Below are positions 16,487 through 26,129 of a stretch of DNA of 64,000 nucleotides, one piece after another (the stretch's first letter is position 1; every line of letters begins with the position of its first letter). A program made the translations under genes and the position numbers. The notes beneath the pieces were generated by a model. The model searched no databases, was not told where the DNA came from, and worked only from the letters and a program-made list of their open reading frames with translations. The stretch is from CAYVHU01 sp964451415 (GTDB taxonomy: Bacteria; Pseudomonadota; Alphaproteobacteria; Rhodospirillales; Magnetovibrionaceae): positions 62,001 through 126,000 of the forward strand of contig CAYVHU010000001.1 of NCBI GenBank assembly GCA_964451415.1. Reading direction: 5' to 3'.

Positions 16487-18142
16487 ATGATCCATAGCCT
16501 TATCCTCGCCTTGGCCCAGTTGAATCCGACCGTAGGCGACGTGTCCGCCAATGTGGACTTGGTGCGTCAGGCGCGCGCCTCGGCGCGCAAGCGCGGTGCG
16601 GACCTGTTGGTGGCCGGCGAGTTGGTCATCAGCGGCTATCCGCCGGAAGACCTGGTGTTCAAACATAGTTTTCAAAATGCCGTCAAAGATGCGGTGATGG
16701 CCCTGGCGCGCGAAACGGCGGATGCCGGGCCAGGGGTTCTGCTGGGGGCGCCGTGGGTGGAAAACGGCGTGCTTTACAGTGCGGCGTTGCTTCTGGACGG
16801 CGGGTCCATCATGGCCGTAATCCCCAAACACGACCTTCCAAATTATGGCGTTTTCGATGAAAAACGCGTGTTCACACCGGGACCTCTTCCCGGCGCGGTC
16901 AACTTTCGCGGCATAAAACTTGGCATTTTAACCTGTGAGGACATGTGGACGCCGCCGGTGACGCAAAGCCTCATGGAAGACGGCGCCGATGTTTTGGTGG
17001 TGCTGAACGGATCACCCTTTGAAATGGACAAGCGCGGCATTCGCGTCGCGCTGGCGCGCGAGCGCGTCGCGGAAAGCGGCCTCGCGCTGGTTTACGTCAA
17101 TCAGGTCGGCGGCCAGGACGAACTGGTGTTCGACGGGGCCTCGTTCGTGTTGGACAATCAAGGTCGTTTGCGCGCACAGCTGCCCGTCTTTGAAAGTCGC
17201 GTATCCATCATGCGTTTGGAAATGGAAAACGCAAGTCTCTCCCCCACGGACGGCGAACAAGCCCCGCCGATCGACGAAAACGAGTTGATTTATAAAGCAT
17301 TGGTCGTGGGCTTGCGCGATTACGTGAACAAGAATTTCTTTCCCGGCGTGATGATCGGTCTGTCCGGCGGCGTCGATAGCGCCATTACCGCCGCCATCGC
17401 GGTGGACGCCTTGGGGGCGAAACGTGTGCATTGCATCATGATGCCCTCGCCCTACACCTCACGCGAAAGCCTTGAAGACGCAAACGCGTGTGCAAAACTT
17501 CTGGGCGTGCGTCTGGACACCATTTCCGTGAAACCGGCCATGGACGCATTCGACGATATGCTCAAGGCGGTATTCGCTCAACACAGCGCCGATACCACCG
17601 AGGAAAACATTCAGGCGCGCGCACGCGCCCTGATATTGATGGCGATCTCCAACAAGCTGGGTTCCATGGTTGTCTCAACAGGCAACAAATCGGAAATGTC
17701 GGTCGGCTACGCCACGCTTTACGGCGATATGTGCGGTGGATACAACGTTCTGAAAGACGTCTATAAAACGCGCGTATATGAATTGTGCAAATGGCGCAAC
17801 GCCCACTACGTATACGGCCTTGAAGGGTCGACGGGGCGCGTGATCCCGCAACGCATTCTCACCAAGGCCCCGTCTGCGGAACTGAAACCCAACCAGCGTG
17901 ATCAGGACACTTTGCCGCCCTACGACCAACTGGACGATATTTTATGGTGCCTGATTGAAAAAGAAATGGATGTCGCGGAGATCGTCGCGCGCGGGCACAG
18001 TCGCGAAATCGTACAAAAAGTCTGGCGCATGTTGGACCGCGCGGAGTACAAACGCCGTCAAGCGCCGCCCGGCGTCAAGATTACCTCGCGCGCTTTTGGC
18101 CGCGACCGGCGTTACCCACTGACCAATGGATTTACAGGCTGA
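16487..18142 (+). CDS. nadE: Glutamine-dependent NAD+ synthetase
   Basis: A 551-residue two-domain enzyme that amidates deamido-NAD+ to NAD+ using glutamine. The N-terminal nitrilase-fold glutaminase has the catalytic triad E45, K114 (in IPKHDLPNYG) and C150 (in LTCEDMW). The C-terminal synthetase has the pyrophosphatase loop SGGVDS at 293-298 and STGNKSEMSVGYATLYGD further on. Length and domain order are standard for the glutamine-dependent form. gltX follows six bases after the stop and cysS soon after, so nadE-gltX-cysS probably form one transcript from the promoter at 16381. Confidence 0.95.
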   Translation: MIHSLILALAQLNPTVGDVSANVDLVRQARASARKRGADLLVAGELVISGYPPEDLVFKHSFQNAVKDAVMALARETADAGPGVLLGAPWVENGVLYSAALLLDGGSIMAVIPKHDLPNYGVFDEKRVFTPGPLPGAVNFRGIKLGILTCEDMWTPPVTQSLMEDGADVLVVLNGSPFEMDKRGIRVALARERVAESGLALVYVNQVGGQDELVFDGASFVLDNQGRLRAQLPVFESRVSIMRLEMENASLSPTDGEQAPPIDENELIYKALVVGLRDYVNKNFFPGVMIGLSGGVDSAITAAIAVDALGAKRVHCIMMPSPYTSRESLEDANACAKLLGVRLDTISVKPAMDAFDDMLKAVFAQHSADTTEENIQARARALILMAISNKLGSMVVSTGNKSEMSVGYATLYGDMCGGYNVLKDVYKTRVYELCKWRNAHYVYGLEGSTGRVIPQRILTKAPSAELKPNQRDQDTLPPYDQLDDILWCLIEKEMDVAEIVARGHSREIVQKVWRMLDRAEYKRRQAPPGVKITSRAFGRDRRYPLTNGFTG

Positions 18143-18148
18143 AGCCAT

Positions 18149-19468
18149 ATGACTGCATTTCGTTTCGCACCCAGCCCCACGGGCTTCCTGCATGTCGGTA
18201 ATGCGCGTCTGGCGCTGATCAACGCGCTGGCCGCAAAACACATGGGCGGGTCTTATATCCTGCGCCTGGACGACACGGATCAGAAACGTTCCCGTAGCGA
18301 GTACGCCGACGCCATCATGCAGGACCTGGCATGGCTGGGGATCGCATGGGACCGGGTGGAAAGACAGTCCGAACGCTTAAGCGCCTACGACACGGCGTTT
18401 GAGACGTTGAAGGCGGCGGGACGCATCTATGCCTGTTATGAGACCCCGCAGGACCTGGATCGCCAGCGCAAGGTGCTGCGTTCGCGCGGGTTGCCGCCCA
18501 TCTATACACCGCCTTCACCGGAGAAGCTTCAAGGCTACATCGACGAAGGTCGCCCGGCGCACTGGCGGTTTAAACTGACGCCCGGAACCATCGCCTTTGA
18601 CGATCTGGTGCGCGGCCCGGTCCACTTCGAGGCCGAAAAAATGTCCGATCCGGTGATCCGACGCGAAGACGGCTCGTGGCTGTACATGCTGCCCAGCGCC
18701 GTGGATGACGCCGATTTTCAGATCACCCATGTGGTGCGCGGTGAAGACCACGTCGCCAACACCGCGCTTCAGGTTCAAATGTTTCAGGCCATGGGCCGTG
18801 ATGTGCCCGTCTTCGCCCACCTGCCGCTGATGGTCGATAGCGACGGCGGGGCCTTGTCCAAGCGGCTGGGATCGCTGGCGTTGAAGGATTTGCGCGCCGA
18901 TGGTGTGGAGGCGTTGGCGTTGGCGTCATATCTCGCCCATCTGGGCACGTCCGACGACATCAAGGCGGCAGCACATTTGCAGGAATTGGCAGAGGCCTTT
19001 GATTTTTCGCATTTCTCGCGCGCCACGCCCAGGTTTGATCCGACACATCTTATGCGCCTGAACGCTCAGGTCCTGCATGGTTCGGACTTTGACGATCTCG
19101 CCGAACGTCTGCCGGCGGGCACGACGCAAGCGCTGTGGAATGCCGTGCGCGCCAATGTCGAACGCATAAGCGACGTTCAGACATGGATCGACATTACGAA
19201 CGCGGACTTGTCTCCATTCATCGACGCCGACGATGGGGGTTTTCTCAAAGAAGCCGCCACCTTGCTGCCGAGCGAGCCCTGGAACGATCAGACCTGGGGA
19301 CAGTGGACGAAGGCCGTGAAGGCCGCCACCGGGCGCAAGGGCAAGGGCCTGTTTCTACCCCTGCGCCGGGCGCTTAGCGGGCTTGACCATGGGCCGGAAC
19401 TGAAAACATTTTTGCCCTTGATCGGGCGCGCGCGCGCCGTCAAACGGCTTCAAGGATTACAAGGGTAA
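18149..19468 (+). CDS. gltX: Glutamyl-tRNA synthetase
   Basis: Class I aminoacyl-tRNA synthetase of 439 residues. The HIGH-type signature is FAPSPTGFLHVGNARLAL near the N-terminus, and the KMSKS-type loop is ALSKRLG. The protein is shorter than the usual 465-480 residues, a feature of the second GluRS form found in many alphaproteobacteria. Such bacteria often carry two copies, one of which charges tRNA-Gln with glutamate for conversion by GatCAB. gatCAB is in this window, so this copy could be discriminating or non-discriminating; sequence alone does not decide. It lies six bases after nadE and four bases before cysS. Confidence 0.93.
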   Translation: MTAFRFAPSPTGFLHVGNARLALINALAAKHMGGSYILRLDDTDQKRSRSEYADAIMQDLAWLGIAWDRVERQSERLSAYDTAFETLKAAGRIYACYETPQDLDRQRKVLRSRGLPPIYTPPSPEKLQGYIDEGRPAHWRFKLTPGTIAFDDLVRGPVHFEAEKMSDPVIRREDGSWLYMLPSAVDDADFQITHVVRGEDHVANTALQVQMFQAMGRDVPVFAHLPLMVDSDGGALSKRLGSLALKDLRADGVEALALASYLAHLGTSDDIKAAAHLQELAEAFDFSHFSRATPRFDPTHLMRLNAQVLHGSDFDDLAERLPAGTTQALWNAVRANVERISDVQTWIDITNADLSPFIDADDGGFLKEAATLLPSEPWNDQTWGQWTKAVKAATGRKGKGLFLPLRRALSGLDHGPELKTFLPLIGRARAVKRLQGLQG

Positions 19469-19472
19469 GGCC

Positions 19473-20861
19473 GTGACAATTCAACTGTACAATACGCTGA
19501 AACGCACCAAGGAAACCTTCGTGCCCATCGATGCGAACAACGTGCGTTTATATGTGTGCGGACCGACGGTCTACGACAATGCGCACATCGGCAACGCCCG
19601 TCCGGTGGTGGTCTTTGATGTGCTGTATCGCCTGTTGCGCGAAGTTTATGGCGACGACCATGTGACCTATGTGCGCAACATCACCGATGTGGACGACAAG
19701 ATCATCAACCGCGCGGCACAATCACATGAGAGCATCGGCGACATCACCAAACGCACCGAACAGGCGTTTCTTGAAGACATGAAGGCGCTGGGCACGTTGA
19801 AGCCGGATCACCAGCCGCGCGCGACGGAGCACATCCCCGGCATGATTGCCATGATCGGCAAGCTGCTGGCGGCGGGCCATGCCTATGAGGCGCAGGGCCA
19901 TGTAATGTTCGACGTGCCGAGTTTCCGCGAATACGGCGAACTGTCCAAGCGCAACCGCGATGAAATGATCGCCGGCGCGCGCGTCGAAGTCGCATCCTAT
20001 AAAAAGACCCCCGCTGATTTCGTTTTGTGGAAGCCTTCCGCCGACGACCAGCCGGGATGGGAAAGCCCGTGGGGCCGCGGACGGCCCGGCTGGCACCTGG
20101 AATGCTCGGTGATGAGTGAAAAGCACTTGGGGCCCACCTTCGACATTCATGCCGGCGGACAGGACCTTATTTTCCCCCACCATGAAAACGAAATCGCGCA
20201 ATCCACGTGCGCCCACGGCGGGGCGAAATTCGTCAACTACTGGCTGCACAACGGCTACTTGATGGCCGAGGGTGAGAAAATGTCGAAATCCCTCGGCAAT
20301 TTCTACACCGTGCACGACCTGCTTGATGAGTTTCCCGGCGAAGCCATTCGTTTCACACTGTTGAAAACACATTATCGCCAGCCTCTGGATTTTCGCAAAT
20401 CCGGCATTGCCGATGCCAAAAAGGAACTGGACGAATTTTATCTGGCGCTGCGAAACGCCGCAGACGTCAAAGCCAAGATTGCGGACCATCCGCCGGCTGA
20501 AATTCTCGAGGCGCTGGGCGACGACCTCAACACGCCTCAAGCCATCGCACACCTGTTCGAGCTTAAAACCCGACTGAATACGGCAACGAAGACGTCGGAG
20601 AAAGCACGCCTCAAGGGCGCATTGTTGATGGCGGGCGATATTTTGGGCTTGCTGGGCGGAAACCCGGAAAGCTGGCTGCACGGGGAAAGCCGCAAAGAAA
20701 ACGGACTTGGTGATGACAAGATCGACGCCCTGGTCGAACAGCGCCGCGAAGCGCGCGCCAACAAGGATTTCGCCACTTCGGACCGCATTCGCGACGAACT
20801 GGCGGCACACGGCGTGCTTCTTGAAGACGCCGCCGGAAAAACGTCGTGGCGGCGTCAATAA
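19473..20861 (+). CDS. cysS: Cysteinyl-tRNA synthetase
   Basis: Class I synthetase of 462 residues that attaches cysteine to tRNA-Cys. The start is GTG, four bases after the gltX stop; it begins TIQLYNTLKRTKE. Zinc ligands are C29 (in YVCGPTVYDN), the cysteine in WHLECSVMS, and the histidine/cysteine cluster in HHENEIAQSTCAHG. The HIGH signature is AHIGNARP (38-41) and the KMSKS loop is EGEKMSKSLGNF. The C-terminal anticodon-binding helical part ends LLEDAAGKTSWRR. Length is normal. Confidence 0.96.
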   Translation: MTIQLYNTLKRTKETFVPIDANNVRLYVCGPTVYDNAHIGNARPVVVFDVLYRLLREVYGDDHVTYVRNITDVDDKIINRAAQSHESIGDITKRTEQAFLEDMKALGTLKPDHQPRATEHIPGMIAMIGKLLAAGHAYEAQGHVMFDVPSFREYGELSKRNRDEMIAGARVEVASYKKTPADFVLWKPSADDQPGWESPWGRGRPGWHLECSVMSEKHLGPTFDIHAGGQDLIFPHHENEIAQSTCAHGGAKFVNYWLHNGYLMAEGEKMSKSLGNFYTVHDLLDEFPGEAIRFTLLKTHYRQPLDFRKSGIADAKKELDEFYLALRNAADVKAKIADHPPAEILEALGDDLNTPQAIAHLFELKTRLNTATKTSEKARLKGALLMAGDILGLLGGNPESWLHGESRKENGLGDDKIDALVEQRREARANKDFATSDRIRDELAAHGVLLEDAAGKTSWRRQ

Positions 20862-20921
20862 GCAGAACCCCAAAACCATAAACCCCCATTGATCGGATCA
20901 AAGGGGATTTTCGGCAATTCA

Positions 20922-20942
20922 AAGATTTTCTAGAAAAATCTT
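20922..20942 (+). terminator. AT-rich hairpin, possible shared terminator of cysS and rpmG
   Basis: An 8-bp stem AAGATTTT/AAAATCTT with a five-base loop CTAGA. It sits between the converging cysS and rpmG genes and its right arm overlaps the rpmG stop codon. The stem is AT-rich, so its strength is uncertain. Confidence 0.4.
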
Positions 20943-21108
20943 ATTTGATTTTGGATTCTTTAAAAACCACATGCTTGCGCACCACCGGGTCATACTTGCG
21001 CATTTCCAGTTTTTCGGTGGTGTTACGCGGGTTCTTCTTGGTTACGTAATAGTAACCCGTGTCAGCGGTACTGACCAACTTAATGAGGATCGTACTTGAT
21101 TTGGCCAT
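20941..21108 (-). CDS. rpmG: Ribosomal protein bL33
   Basis: A 55-residue ribosomal protein of the large subunit, too short to be noticed easily. The ATG is at 21108 and the protein begins MAKSSTILIKLVSTADTGYY, continuing with VTKKNPRNTTEKLEMRKYDP and ending FKESKIK. It lacks the cysteine pairs of the zinc-binding L33 form, so it is the C-minus (zinc-independent) type. It is the last gene of the leftward run after rnr, with 87 bases between. rnr-rpmG adjacency is common in alphaproteobacteria. Confidence 0.95.
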   Translation of the reverse strand: MAKSSTILIKLVSTADTGYYYVTKKNPRNTTEKLEMRKYDPVVRKHVVFKESKIK

Positions 21109-21195
21109 GAGCTTTTTTGCACCTTAATCCACGAGTGTATATGAAGGCCGTAAAATACGGCTCTTCTCTTCGAAGTCAAGGCCGTTCTCTGGGTT

Positions 21196-23478
21196 TCAAG
21201 AAATATTGCGACGACGCGCTGCCCGGGATTTGCCGCGATGTTTGCGCGCCGTTTGTTTATGAGCCCCCCCTTTACCCCGAGGTGTCTGGGGCGTGGGCTT
21301 ACCTTTAGCGGGTTTCCCCCCCTCGACAATACGGAACACGCTCGATCCGGTGACGGGATCGGCTTCGACAATCGTAACCTTAACGGGGTCGCCCAGACGA
21401 AATTCCAGGCGGTGATCACGTCCCGTCAGGGTGTGGCGGTGTTCATCATGGATATAATAATCGTCCGCCAGCGAACGAATGGGAACCAGACCATCGGCCC
21501 CGGTATCGTCCAAGGTAACAAACAGGCCGAAACGTGTTACCCCGTTAACGTGGCCCGAGAACGTCTCACCGATCTTTTGCGAAAGATACAGCGCACAAAA
21601 ACGATCCACCGCGTCGCGTTCCGCGCCGCTGGCGTTACGCTCCGCCGTAGAAAGGTGTTCTCCCATTTCGGTGAAATTCCTGTGGTCATCCTCCAAAGCG
21701 CCTTCGCCCAACTTCAGGCCCTTGACCAGCGCGCGATGCACCAGCAAATCGGCATAGCGGCGAATGGGCGAGGTAAAATGGCAATAGCGCGCCAAAGCCA
21801 GACCAAAATGCCCGATGTTGTCGGGGTTGTATTCCGCCTGCGCCTGGGATCGCAGCACAACGGCGCTAACGGTATGGCTGTTGGGCGTATCCTTAACGAC
21901 GTTGAGAATGCGGTTGAAGTGACTGGCGCGCACCACCTGTCCCTTGGCGAAGGGGATGGAAATGCTGGCCAGAAACTCCCCAAGACTTTCAATTTTTTCC
22001 CGCGACGGCTCATCGTGGATACGGTACATGCACGGCTGCTTGATGCGTTCCAGCGTCTGCGCGGCGGCGACGTTGGCCAGAACCATGAATTCTTCGATCA
22101 GTTTATGGGAGTCAAAACGTTCGCGCGGCTCAACCCGGGCGATTCCTCCCGTCTCATCCAGAACGATCTTGCGTTCCACCAGATCCAGTTCCAGCGACCC
22201 GCGCTTCTCGCGTGCCGCCAGAAGCGTTTCAAAAGCCCCATACAAGGACGGAATGACAGTATCCATCAAAGGGGTGGTTACGTCGTCCGGTTTGCCGTCA
22301 CGGGCGTTCTGGATTTGCGTATAAGTGGTGCGTGCGGCGGATTTGATCAAAGCACGAACAAATTTATGGCGGATCAAAATGCCGCTGGCGTCAATCCACA
22401 TGTGGGCCGCGATCACCGGACGATCCTCATGGGGTTTGAGCGAACACCACCCGTTGCTCAGATCTTCCGGCAGCATGGGCACCACGCGGTCGGGAAAATA
22501 GACCGAGTTGCCGCGCTTGAACGCTTCCACATCCAAGGCGTCGCCGGGACGCACGTACCAGCTGACATCGGCGATGGCGACAATGATGTGCCAGCCGTCC
22601 ACATTTTTGGGGTCCCGGTCCGGCTCGGCAAACACGGCGTCATCGAAATCGCGCGCATCCTCGCCGTCGATGGTGATCAGCGGCGTCTTGCGCAGGTCTT
22701 CACGCTTGCCTTTTGGCGCACGTTTGGCGGCCTTGGACAGAGCGAGGGCCTCGGGGGGAAATTCCACCGTAATGGAATGGTCGTAAATGGCGATCAACGA
22801 GATGGATTTCGGCCCCGCGGCGCCGACCTTCTCGTGCAGCTTGACCTGGCGCAGGCCCAGCTTTTTTCCCGGCAAAACCTCGGCACGCAGCAGATCGCCC
22901 TTTTGCGGCGCAAGCCCGCCGTCGTCCACGATCACGAAATCGCTGCGCACCTTGCGATCGGTGGACCGCAACCGCCCATAACCAGAATCATCGCATTTAT
23001 AGACCCCCAGAACGTCGGCTGGGGCATGTTGCAGGCGGCGAATGGTGCGCCCCTCATAGGCCGGTCGGCCGTCGGGGGTATCTTCGATGCGCGCCATGCG
23101 CGCCAGCACCCGATCGCCAATGCCAAGCGCGCCCTGGCCGCGACGTACCGGGGCCATATAGATCACCGGCGGCGGCGTATCTGCGTCCCAGACCACGGGC
23201 CGGGCAAGAAGCTCGCCGTCGATATCGGTTGCGCTGACTTCAATCACGCACACGTTCGGCAACGCTCCGGGATCGGCAAACCGTCTGCGGTTGGACTGCA
23301 ACTGGCCTTCGTCCTTGAGTTTTCTGAGAACTTTTTTGAGCTGTAATTTTTGTTCGGCATCCAGAGAAAAGGCGCGCGCAATCTCACGCTTGCCCACACG
23401 TCCGGGACTATCCTTGATGAATTCCAGGATTTGCTCCGCAGAAGGAAAAGGGACAGGATGGGTCGGAGGCTTGTTCAA
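21196..23478 (-). CDS. rnr: Ribonuclease R
   Basis: A 760-residue 3'-5' exoribonuclease that degrades structured RNA and takes part in rRNA and tmRNA quality control. Layout: an N-terminal winged-helix-like segment (about 20-65), cold-shock domains, the RNB catalytic domain with TIDGEDARDFDDAV carrying the metal-binding aspartates, and an S1 domain (ETFSGHVNGVTRFGLFVTLD). The C-terminus is a basic tail (KPAKGKPTPQTPRGKGGAHK and onward) that probably helps RNA binding. It starts three bases after the topA stop, so the two are likely cotranscribed. Confidence 0.94.
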   Translation of the reverse strand: MNKPPTHPVPFPSAEQILEFIKDSPGRVGKREIARAFSLDAEQKLQLKKVLRKLKDEGQLQSNRRRFADPGALPNVCVIEVSATDIDGELLARPVVWDADTPPPVIYMAPVRRGQGALGIGDRVLARMARIEDTPDGRPAYEGRTIRRLQHAPADVLGVYKCDDSGYGRLRSTDRKVRSDFVIVDDGGLAPQKGDLLRAEVLPGKKLGLRQVKLHEKVGAAGPKSISLIAIYDHSITVEFPPEALALSKAAKRAPKGKREDLRKTPLITIDGEDARDFDDAVFAEPDRDPKNVDGWHIIVAIADVSWYVRPGDALDVEAFKRGNSVYFPDRVVPMLPEDLSNGWCSLKPHEDRPVIAAHMWIDASGILIRHKFVRALIKSAARTTYTQIQNARDGKPDDVTTPLMDTVIPSLYGAFETLLAAREKRGSLELDLVERKIVLDETGGIARVEPRERFDSHKLIEEFMVLANVAAAQTLERIKQPCMYRIHDEPSREKIESLGEFLASISIPFAKGQVVRASHFNRILNVVKDTPNSHTVSAVVLRSQAQAEYNPDNIGHFGLALARYCHFTSPIRRYADLLVHRALVKGLKLGEGALEDDHRNFTEMGEHLSTAERNASGAERDAVDRFCALYLSQKIGETFSGHVNGVTRFGLFVTLDDTGADGLVPIRSLADDYYIHDEHRHTLTGRDHRLEFRLGDPVKVTIVEADPVTGSSVFRIVEGGKPAKGKPTPQTPRGKGGAHKQTARKHRGKSRAARRRNIS

Positions 23479-23481
23479 AGC

Positions 23482-26115
23482 TTACTCACCGACCTTCTGC
23501 GCCAGAGCTTTCGTCTTTGTTTTTTGTGCCTTAGGCGCTTTCTTGGCAACTTTCTTTTTCGCTGTAGCCTTCTTTTTCGGTGCCGTTTTCTTTTTTCCCT
23601 TAGCCCCGGGCTTGGCCTTCACCACGATCAGTTCCAGCGCTTTTTCCAGGGTCAAGTCCGCCTTGTCCAGATCCTTGGGCAGATTGGCGCGATCGCGACC
23701 ATGGGTGACAAAGGGCCCCCAGCGTCCGATTTTCAAAAAAATCGGCTTCTTGTCGTCGGGGTGCTTGCCGATTTCAATGGGTGGCGTTTTGCCGCTTTCG
23801 GCAATCAGCGTCACCGCACGGTTGAGACCGATCACCACGGGGTCGTCTTCCTTCAGCGAAACGTACATGCCCGCATATTGCAAGTACGGGCCGAAGCGGC
23901 CGATGCCGGCTTGGATCATTTGCCCGTCTTCGGGATGGGGGCCGATCTTGCGCGGCAGACTCAAGAGCCCCAGGGCGCGTTTTAGGTCCAATTCCGCCGG
24001 GTCTTCGCCCTGGGGCAGAGACGAACGCTTCGGCTTGACTTTTTTATCTTCCGGGTCGATGTCGCCCATTTGAACGTATATGCCGTAGGGGCCCTTGCGC
24101 AGCGAAATTTCCTTGCCCGTCTCCGGATCGACGCCCAAAACCTTCGGACCCTTGTCCAGTTCCTGGGCGAATTCGCTTTCGTCTTCGCCGGGAGCCACCA
24201 AGGGCCGGGTGTAGCGGCATTCAGGGTAATTGGAACAGCCGATAAACGCGCCGAACTTGCCCAGCTTCAAGGACACTTGCCCATCGGCGCACTGGGGACA
24301 TTTGCGCCCGTCGTGAGAGCCATCTTCCGGCACAGGGAAAAAGTGCGGCGCAAGGACGTCGTTCAAGGTATCGAGAACCTCACGTACCCGCAGTTCCTTG
24401 ATGCCTTCCACTTCGGCGGAGAAATTACGCCAGAATTCTTCCAACACGACTTTCCAGTCGATGCGCCCGCCGGAAATATCGTCGAGTTTTTCCTCCAGGT
24501 CGGCGGTGAAAGAATATTGTACGTAACGTTCGAAAAAACTGGTCAGGAACGTGGTCACCAGACGGCCCCGGTCTTCGGGCACGAAACGGCGCTTGTCCAG
24601 TTTGACGTAATCTCGATCCTGCAAAACCGAGATGATCGACGCATAGGTCGAAGGCCGCCCGATGCCCAGCTCTTCCAGTTTTTTCACCAAACTCGCTTCG
24701 CTGTAGCGCGGCGGCGGTTGGGTGAAGTGCTGTTCCGGCACCACTTCCGACACCGCCAGGGCTTGGCCTTCTTTCATGTCGGGCAGGATGCGGCCTTCTT
24801 CCTTTTTGCCGCCTTTATCGTCGCCAGAATCCTCATGATACACGCGGTAATACCCATCAAACGCAATGATGGAGCCCGTGGCGCGCAGCACCACGGCACG
24901 TTCCGCCTGCGCGATCTCGACGGCGACCTGATCCAGAACCACCGCTTCCATCTGGCACGCAATGGTGCGTTTCCAAATCAGTTTGTAAAGTTTCTGCTGG
25001 TCTTCATCCAGATACTGGGCAACGTCCTTGGGGGCGCGCGCAACATCCGTGGGGCGAATGGCTTCGTGGGCTTCCTGGGCGTTCTTGGCCTTGGACTTAT
25101 AAACTCGCGGGGCAGGCGGCAGATAGGCTTCGCCGTAAGTGGAGCCGATGAGCGCGCGACACGCCGTGAGCGCTTCGTTCGCCATGGTCACACCATCTGT
25201 TCGCATATAGGTGATGAGACCGACGGTTTCTCCGCCGATGTTGACGCCTTCGTAAAGCTTCTGCGCCACCTGCATGGTTTTGCGCGCCGAAAAATAAAGC
25301 TTGTGTGCCGCATCTTGCTGCAAGGTCGAGGTGATGAACGGCGGCGGAGGATTGCGCCGGGTCTTCTTGCGTTCCACCGACGCCACGCAAAACGGCCCGG
25401 CTTCGATCGCGCTTTGAGCGCGCTTCGCATCGGCCTCGCTGGCAAGGTCGAGTTTGCCGAGCCTTGCGCCGTCCAAATGAGTAAGCGCCGCCTCCACCAT
25501 GACCCCGGAGCCGGTGTCGAAGTTGGCCCGGACGCTCCAATATTCCTGCGCCTTGAAGGCCTCGATTTCCGTTTCGCGCTCGCAGATCAAACGCAGCGCC
25601 ACCGACTGCACGCGTCCCGCGGAGCGCGAGCCGGGCAGCTTGCGCCACAGCACCGGCGACAGCGTGAACCCCACCAGATAATCCAGCGCCCGGCGCGCCA
25701 TGTAGGCGTCGACCAGTTCATCGTCCAGATCGCGGGGGTTCTCAAACGCGTTTATAATTGCGGATTTTGTGATTTCGTTGAAGACGACGCGCTTGACGTC
25801 CTTACCCTTGAGCAGCTTTTTCTTGTCCAGCACCTCACGCACATGCCACGCAATGGCTTCGCCTTCGCGATCCGGGTCAGTGGCGAGGTACAAACCGTCG
25901 GCGCCTTTCATGGCGTCGGCGATTTCCTTGACTTGTTTTTGCGAACGGGCGTCGATTTCCCATTCCATGGCAAAGCCTTCGTCGGGCTTGACCGAGCCAT
26001 CCTTGGAGGGCAAATCGCGAATATGGCCGTAACTCGCCAACACCTTGAAATCGGGCCCAAGGTATTTGTTGATGGTCTTGGCCTTCGCAGGGGATTCAAC
26101 GACGACGACGCGCAT
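23482..26115 (-). CDS. topA: DNA topoisomerase I
   Basis: An 877-residue type IA topoisomerase that relaxes negative supercoils. The Toprim domain opens with VVVESPAKAKTINKYLG and includes LATDPDREGEAIAWH. The catalytic tyrosine is Y303 in LITYMRTDGV. A four-cysteine zinc finger (CPQC...CSNYPEC) follows the core, then several Toprim C-terminal repeats of the form RWGPFVTHG and KGPYGIYVQ. The last 45 residues are a lysine-alanine-proline tail rich in KKK, common in alphaproteobacterial TopA and likely to bind DNA. dprA lies 14 bases upstream; rnr follows at three bases. Confidence 0.95.
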   Translation of the reverse strand: MRVVVVESPAKAKTINKYLGPDFKVLASYGHIRDLPSKDGSVKPDEGFAMEWEIDARSQKQVKEIADAMKGADGLYLATDPDREGEAIAWHVREVLDKKKLLKGKDVKRVVFNEITKSAIINAFENPRDLDDELVDAYMARRALDYLVGFTLSPVLWRKLPGSRSAGRVQSVALRLICERETEIEAFKAQEYWSVRANFDTGSGVMVEAALTHLDGARLGKLDLASEADAKRAQSAIEAGPFCVASVERKKTRRNPPPPFITSTLQQDAAHKLYFSARKTMQVAQKLYEGVNIGGETVGLITYMRTDGVTMANEALTACRALIGSTYGEAYLPPAPRVYKSKAKNAQEAHEAIRPTDVARAPKDVAQYLDEDQQKLYKLIWKRTIACQMEAVVLDQVAVEIAQAERAVVLRATGSIIAFDGYYRVYHEDSGDDKGGKKEEGRILPDMKEGQALAVSEVVPEQHFTQPPPRYSEASLVKKLEELGIGRPSTYASIISVLQDRDYVKLDKRRFVPEDRGRLVTTFLTSFFERYVQYSFTADLEEKLDDISGGRIDWKVVLEEFWRNFSAEVEGIKELRVREVLDTLNDVLAPHFFPVPEDGSHDGRKCPQCADGQVSLKLGKFGAFIGCSNYPECRYTRPLVAPGEDESEFAQELDKGPKVLGVDPETGKEISLRKGPYGIYVQMGDIDPEDKKVKPKRSSLPQGEDPAELDLKRALGLLSLPRKIGPHPEDGQMIQAGIGRFGPYLQYAGMYVSLKEDDPVVIGLNRAVTLIAESGKTPPIEIGKHPDDKKPIFLKIGRWGPFVTHGRDRANLPKDLDKADLTLEKALELIVVKAKPGAKGKKKTAPKKKATAKKKVAKKAPKAQKTKTKALAQKVGE

Positions 26116-26129
26116 GTGGTTTAAGTGCT

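Noticed and set aside
21238..23346. 702-codon plus-strand open frame opposite rnr
   Set aside because: Antisense shadow of RNase R, as above.
24070..26124. 684-codon plus-strand open frame opposite topA
   Set aside because: Exact antisense of TopA, which has all its motifs; low-complexity translation rich in H, R and F; no motifs of its own.
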